A stretch of 64,000 nucleotides of DNA, taken from contig JAHBVJ010000036.1 of NCBI GenBank assembly GCA_019637615.1, forward strand, positions 1 through 64,000, given 5' to 3'. Both the position numbers and the translations under genes were made by a program. The notes beneath the pieces were generated by a model, which was given only the letters and a program-made list of their open reading frames with translations, ran no database searches and was not told the DNA's origin. The stretch comes from Anaerolineae bacterium. GTDB lineage: Bacteria; Chloroflexota; Anaerolineae; Aggregatilineales; UBA2796. Below are positions 62,177 to 64,000 of this stretch, piece after piece; position 1 is the stretch's first letter; every line of letters starts with the position of its first letter.

Positions 62177-64000
62177 ATGTCTGTCACCGAGGAAGTCAAG
62201 TCTCGTCTTGATATTGTGAATTTCATAGGTCAGTATGTTCAGTTGAAAAAGGCCGGACGGAATTACACTGCCCGTTGCCCGTTTCACAACGAACGCACCC
62301 CATCTTTTATCGTCTTCCCCGATTCTCAAGCGTGGCGCTGCTTCGGCGCATGTGGTGAAGGCGGCGACATCTTTAACTTCGTAATGAAGCGCGAAGGCTT
62401 GGATTTCCCCTCAGCGCTGCACCTCCTCGCTGAAAAAGCGGGCGTCGAACTGCACGACAAATCTCCCGAACGCGCCAACGAAGAACAACGTCTCGATAAA
62501 CTGCGCGGGCTGCTAGATGAATCCGCCCGTTTCTATCATGAGAAACTGCTGAATTTTGGCCCCGCTGCGGTGGCACGTGGCTACGTGCGCAAGCGTGGCC
62601 TCGGTGCGGAGACGGTCGAGAAATTCCAGATCGGCTACGCGCCTAACGATTGGACGGTACTACTCAATCATCTGCTGCATCTCGGTTACAGCGAAGATGA
62701 CTGCGTAGAAGCGGGCGTCGCCATCCGCAATGATAACGGGCGCGTCTATGACCGCTTCCGTCACCGCCTGATGATCCCGATCCACAACGTGACGGGCAAG
62801 GCCATCGGCTTCGGCGCGCGTGCGCTCGATCCCGACGACAATCCAAAATACCTGAACTCTCCACAGGGGCCGTTGTTTGACAAAAGCGCGACCCTGTTCG
62901 GGCTGCATCACGCCCGCCGCAGCATCCGCGAACAAGAGACCGCCGTCATCGTGGAAGGCTATATGGACGCGATTCAGGCGCATCAGGGCGGCTTCACCAA
63001 TGTCGTCGCCCAGATGGGTACGGCGCTGACCGAACCCCAGTTGAAGACCCTCAGCAAGTTCGCCCGCCGCCTGATCCTCGCCCTCGATCCTGACGCCGCC
63101 GGAGCCAAGGCCACCATGCGCGGCTTGGATGTGATCCGGCAGGTTTCGGAAACGGGCGAACCATTTTTCGATTCGACACGGGGGCTGTTACGATCAGCGA
63201 GTCGCCTCGATGTCGATTTGCAAGTGATGACCTTGCCGGATGGGCAAGACCCCGACGACGTAATCCGCGAAACGCCCGATCTATGGCGCGAATTCGTGGA
63301 GAATGCCCAACCCGTCGCTGAATACGTGATGTCGGTGGGGACGGCGGGTGTTAACTCGCAAAGCCCGCTGGCTGACCGCGAAAAAGTGGCGCGGGAACTC
63401 CTTCCGATTCTGGTGGCGACAGAAAATAACTTACAGGAGCAAACCAACATCCAGCAGCTTGCCTTCAAACTCCGGTTGGATGTCAAGACGCTGATGCAAT
63501 GGGCGGCGGATCATCGCTTACGCTTGACGCCGCGTCAGATTTTTGCCAGAGAAGGCAAACCAGAAAGCCCGCCAACCGCGACTAACCAAGAACAACCAGC
63601 GCCGACGGCTTCCATCTCGCCGAAAACTGATTCAAAACCGTTATCTGATGGATTAGCCGCCGAACGCTACTGTCTGGCGGTGCTGCTGCGCAATCCCGGT
63701 CTGATGGCAGGCATCAATCGGCGTTTTCGCGAAATTGCAAATAAGGCTAAAAATGGTGATGAAGTGATGGGGCCGTTTTCCGCGCAGGACTTTACCAGCG
63801 CCGATTATCGCGCCATTTACAGCACCTTCCAGAGCGCGATTACGCAGTATGAGATCGAGCCAGAGGATTTTCTAAAACAGCATCTACCTTACGATCTGAC
63901 CACACAGGTCGAGGACTTAGCTGCTTATCCGTTAGAGCGCTTTGAACAAACATTGTCACCGTTGTTAAGCGTCGAAATCCAGCAAGTGAAGCGCGACCAG
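62177..64000 (+). CDS. dnaG: DNA primase, cut by the window edge
   Basis: The first 608 codons of bacterial primase, which makes RNA primers at the replication fork. An N-terminal CHC2 zinc finger (about 35-70, CPFHNERTPSF and WRCFGACGEGGD) is followed by the catalytic core with the TOPRIM acidic motifs VIVEGYMDAI and LALDPDAAGAK. A linker rich in Pro/Thr/Gln (about 455-490) joins the start of the C-terminal helicase-binding domain. GGGGG lies about nine bases before the ATG. Many bacteria place rpoD after dnaG, which would be off the right edge here. Confidence 0.96.
   Translation, partial: MSVTEEVKSRLDIVNFIGQYVQLKKAGRNYTARCPFHNERTPSFIVFPDSQAWRCFGACGEGGDIFNFVMKREGLDFPSALHLLAEKAGVELHDKSPERANEEQRLDKLRGLLDESARFYHEKLLNFGPAAVARGYVRKRGLGAETVEKFQIGYAPNDWTVLLNHLLHLGYSEDDCVEAGVAIRNDNGRVYDRFRHRLMIPIHNVTGKAIGFGARALDPDDNPKYLNSPQGPLFDKSATLFGLHHARRSIREQETAVIVEGYMDAIQAHQGGFTNVVAQMGTALTEPQLKTLSKFARRLILALDPDAAGAKATMRGLDVIRQVSETGEPFFDSTRGLLRSASRLDVDLQVMTLPDGQDPDDVIRETPDLWREFVENAQPVAEYVMSVGTAGVNSQSPLADREKVARELLPILVATENNLQEQTNIQQLAFKLRLDVKTLMQWAADHRLRLTPRQIFAREGKPESPPTATNQEQPAPTASISPKTDSKPLSDGLAAERYCLAVLLRNPGLMAGINRRFREIANKAKNGDEVMGPFSAQDFTSADYRAIYSTFQSAITQYEIEPEDFLKQHLPYDLTTQVEDLAAYPLERFEQTLSPLLSVEIQQVKRDQ

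Overview
The window looks like a chromosomal segment of a Chloroflexota bacterium, probably Anaerolineae-related. This is an inference from gene style: many-GAF sensor kinases, PA14/SH3b exported proteins, a DhnA-type class I aldolase, a Cys-rich DUF326 protein, secreted beta-propellers and an LPxTG-like tail protein. No rRNA, tRNA, CRISPR array, prophage or plasmid function was seen. Most genes are GC-rich. Two stretches, about 31.0-34.9 kb and 41.4-46.0 kb, use visibly more A/T-ending codons and look like accessory DNA.

Layout. 0-4.2 kb: urocanate hydratase, then a CHASE3/PAS sensor kinase, with a divergent gene cut off at the left edge. 4.3-9.5 kb: a small unknown protein, a sulfotransferase, a WYL regulator divergent from a DinB protein, a second DinB-like protein and an alpha/beta hydrolase. 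9.5-13.1 kb: a membrane SGNH hydrolase and two GT2 glycosyltransferases. 13.2-16.1 kb: heme A supply for an aa3-type oxidase (ctaA, ctaB) plus a membrane-anchored cytochrome c. 16.2-18.1 kb: a CPBP protease and hypA-hypB with no hydrogenase nearby. 18.1-27.2 kb: a possible noncoding transcript, an S33 peptidase, two aminoglycoside-adenylyltransferase-like enzymes, a HIT protein, RNase D, a HAD phosphatase and a PA14/SH3b exoprotein. 27.3-30.8 kb: an aquaporin whose 3' end abuts an IS605-type tnpB element, then an M20 dipeptidase.

30.8-35 kb: an AT-rich repeat-bearing gap, two unknown exported or membrane proteins, a HIT protein and a beta-propeller. 35-41.3 kb: class I aldolase, a Ca2+/cation antiporter behind a structured leader with its own terminator, an EEP-family phosphohydrolase, ferredoxin, panC and an HtrA protease. 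41.3-46 kb: an XRE-NTPase-TPR regulator, a small membrane protein, a Cys-rich copper-type protein, a YdaT-like protein and a HEAT protein. 46-57.6 kb: a four-gene leftward unit centred on a 3015-residue histidine kinase with 14 GAF domains, flanked by two response regulators and an alpha/beta hydrolase. 57.8-64 kb: a GT39-like membrane protein, purC, an LPDTG-tailed protein and dnaG running off the right edge.

The most notable items are the 14-GAF kinase operon, the leader RNA (with a possible 21-residue leader peptide) before the cation antiporter, the tnpB-only element with a readable guide region, a promoter-to-terminator unit without a clear gene at 18.2-18.5 kb, and two dispersed repeat families: a 36-bp palindrome and (AGCACTY)n heptamers. 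Nearly every convergent gene pair is separated by a hairpin that can stop transcription from both sides.
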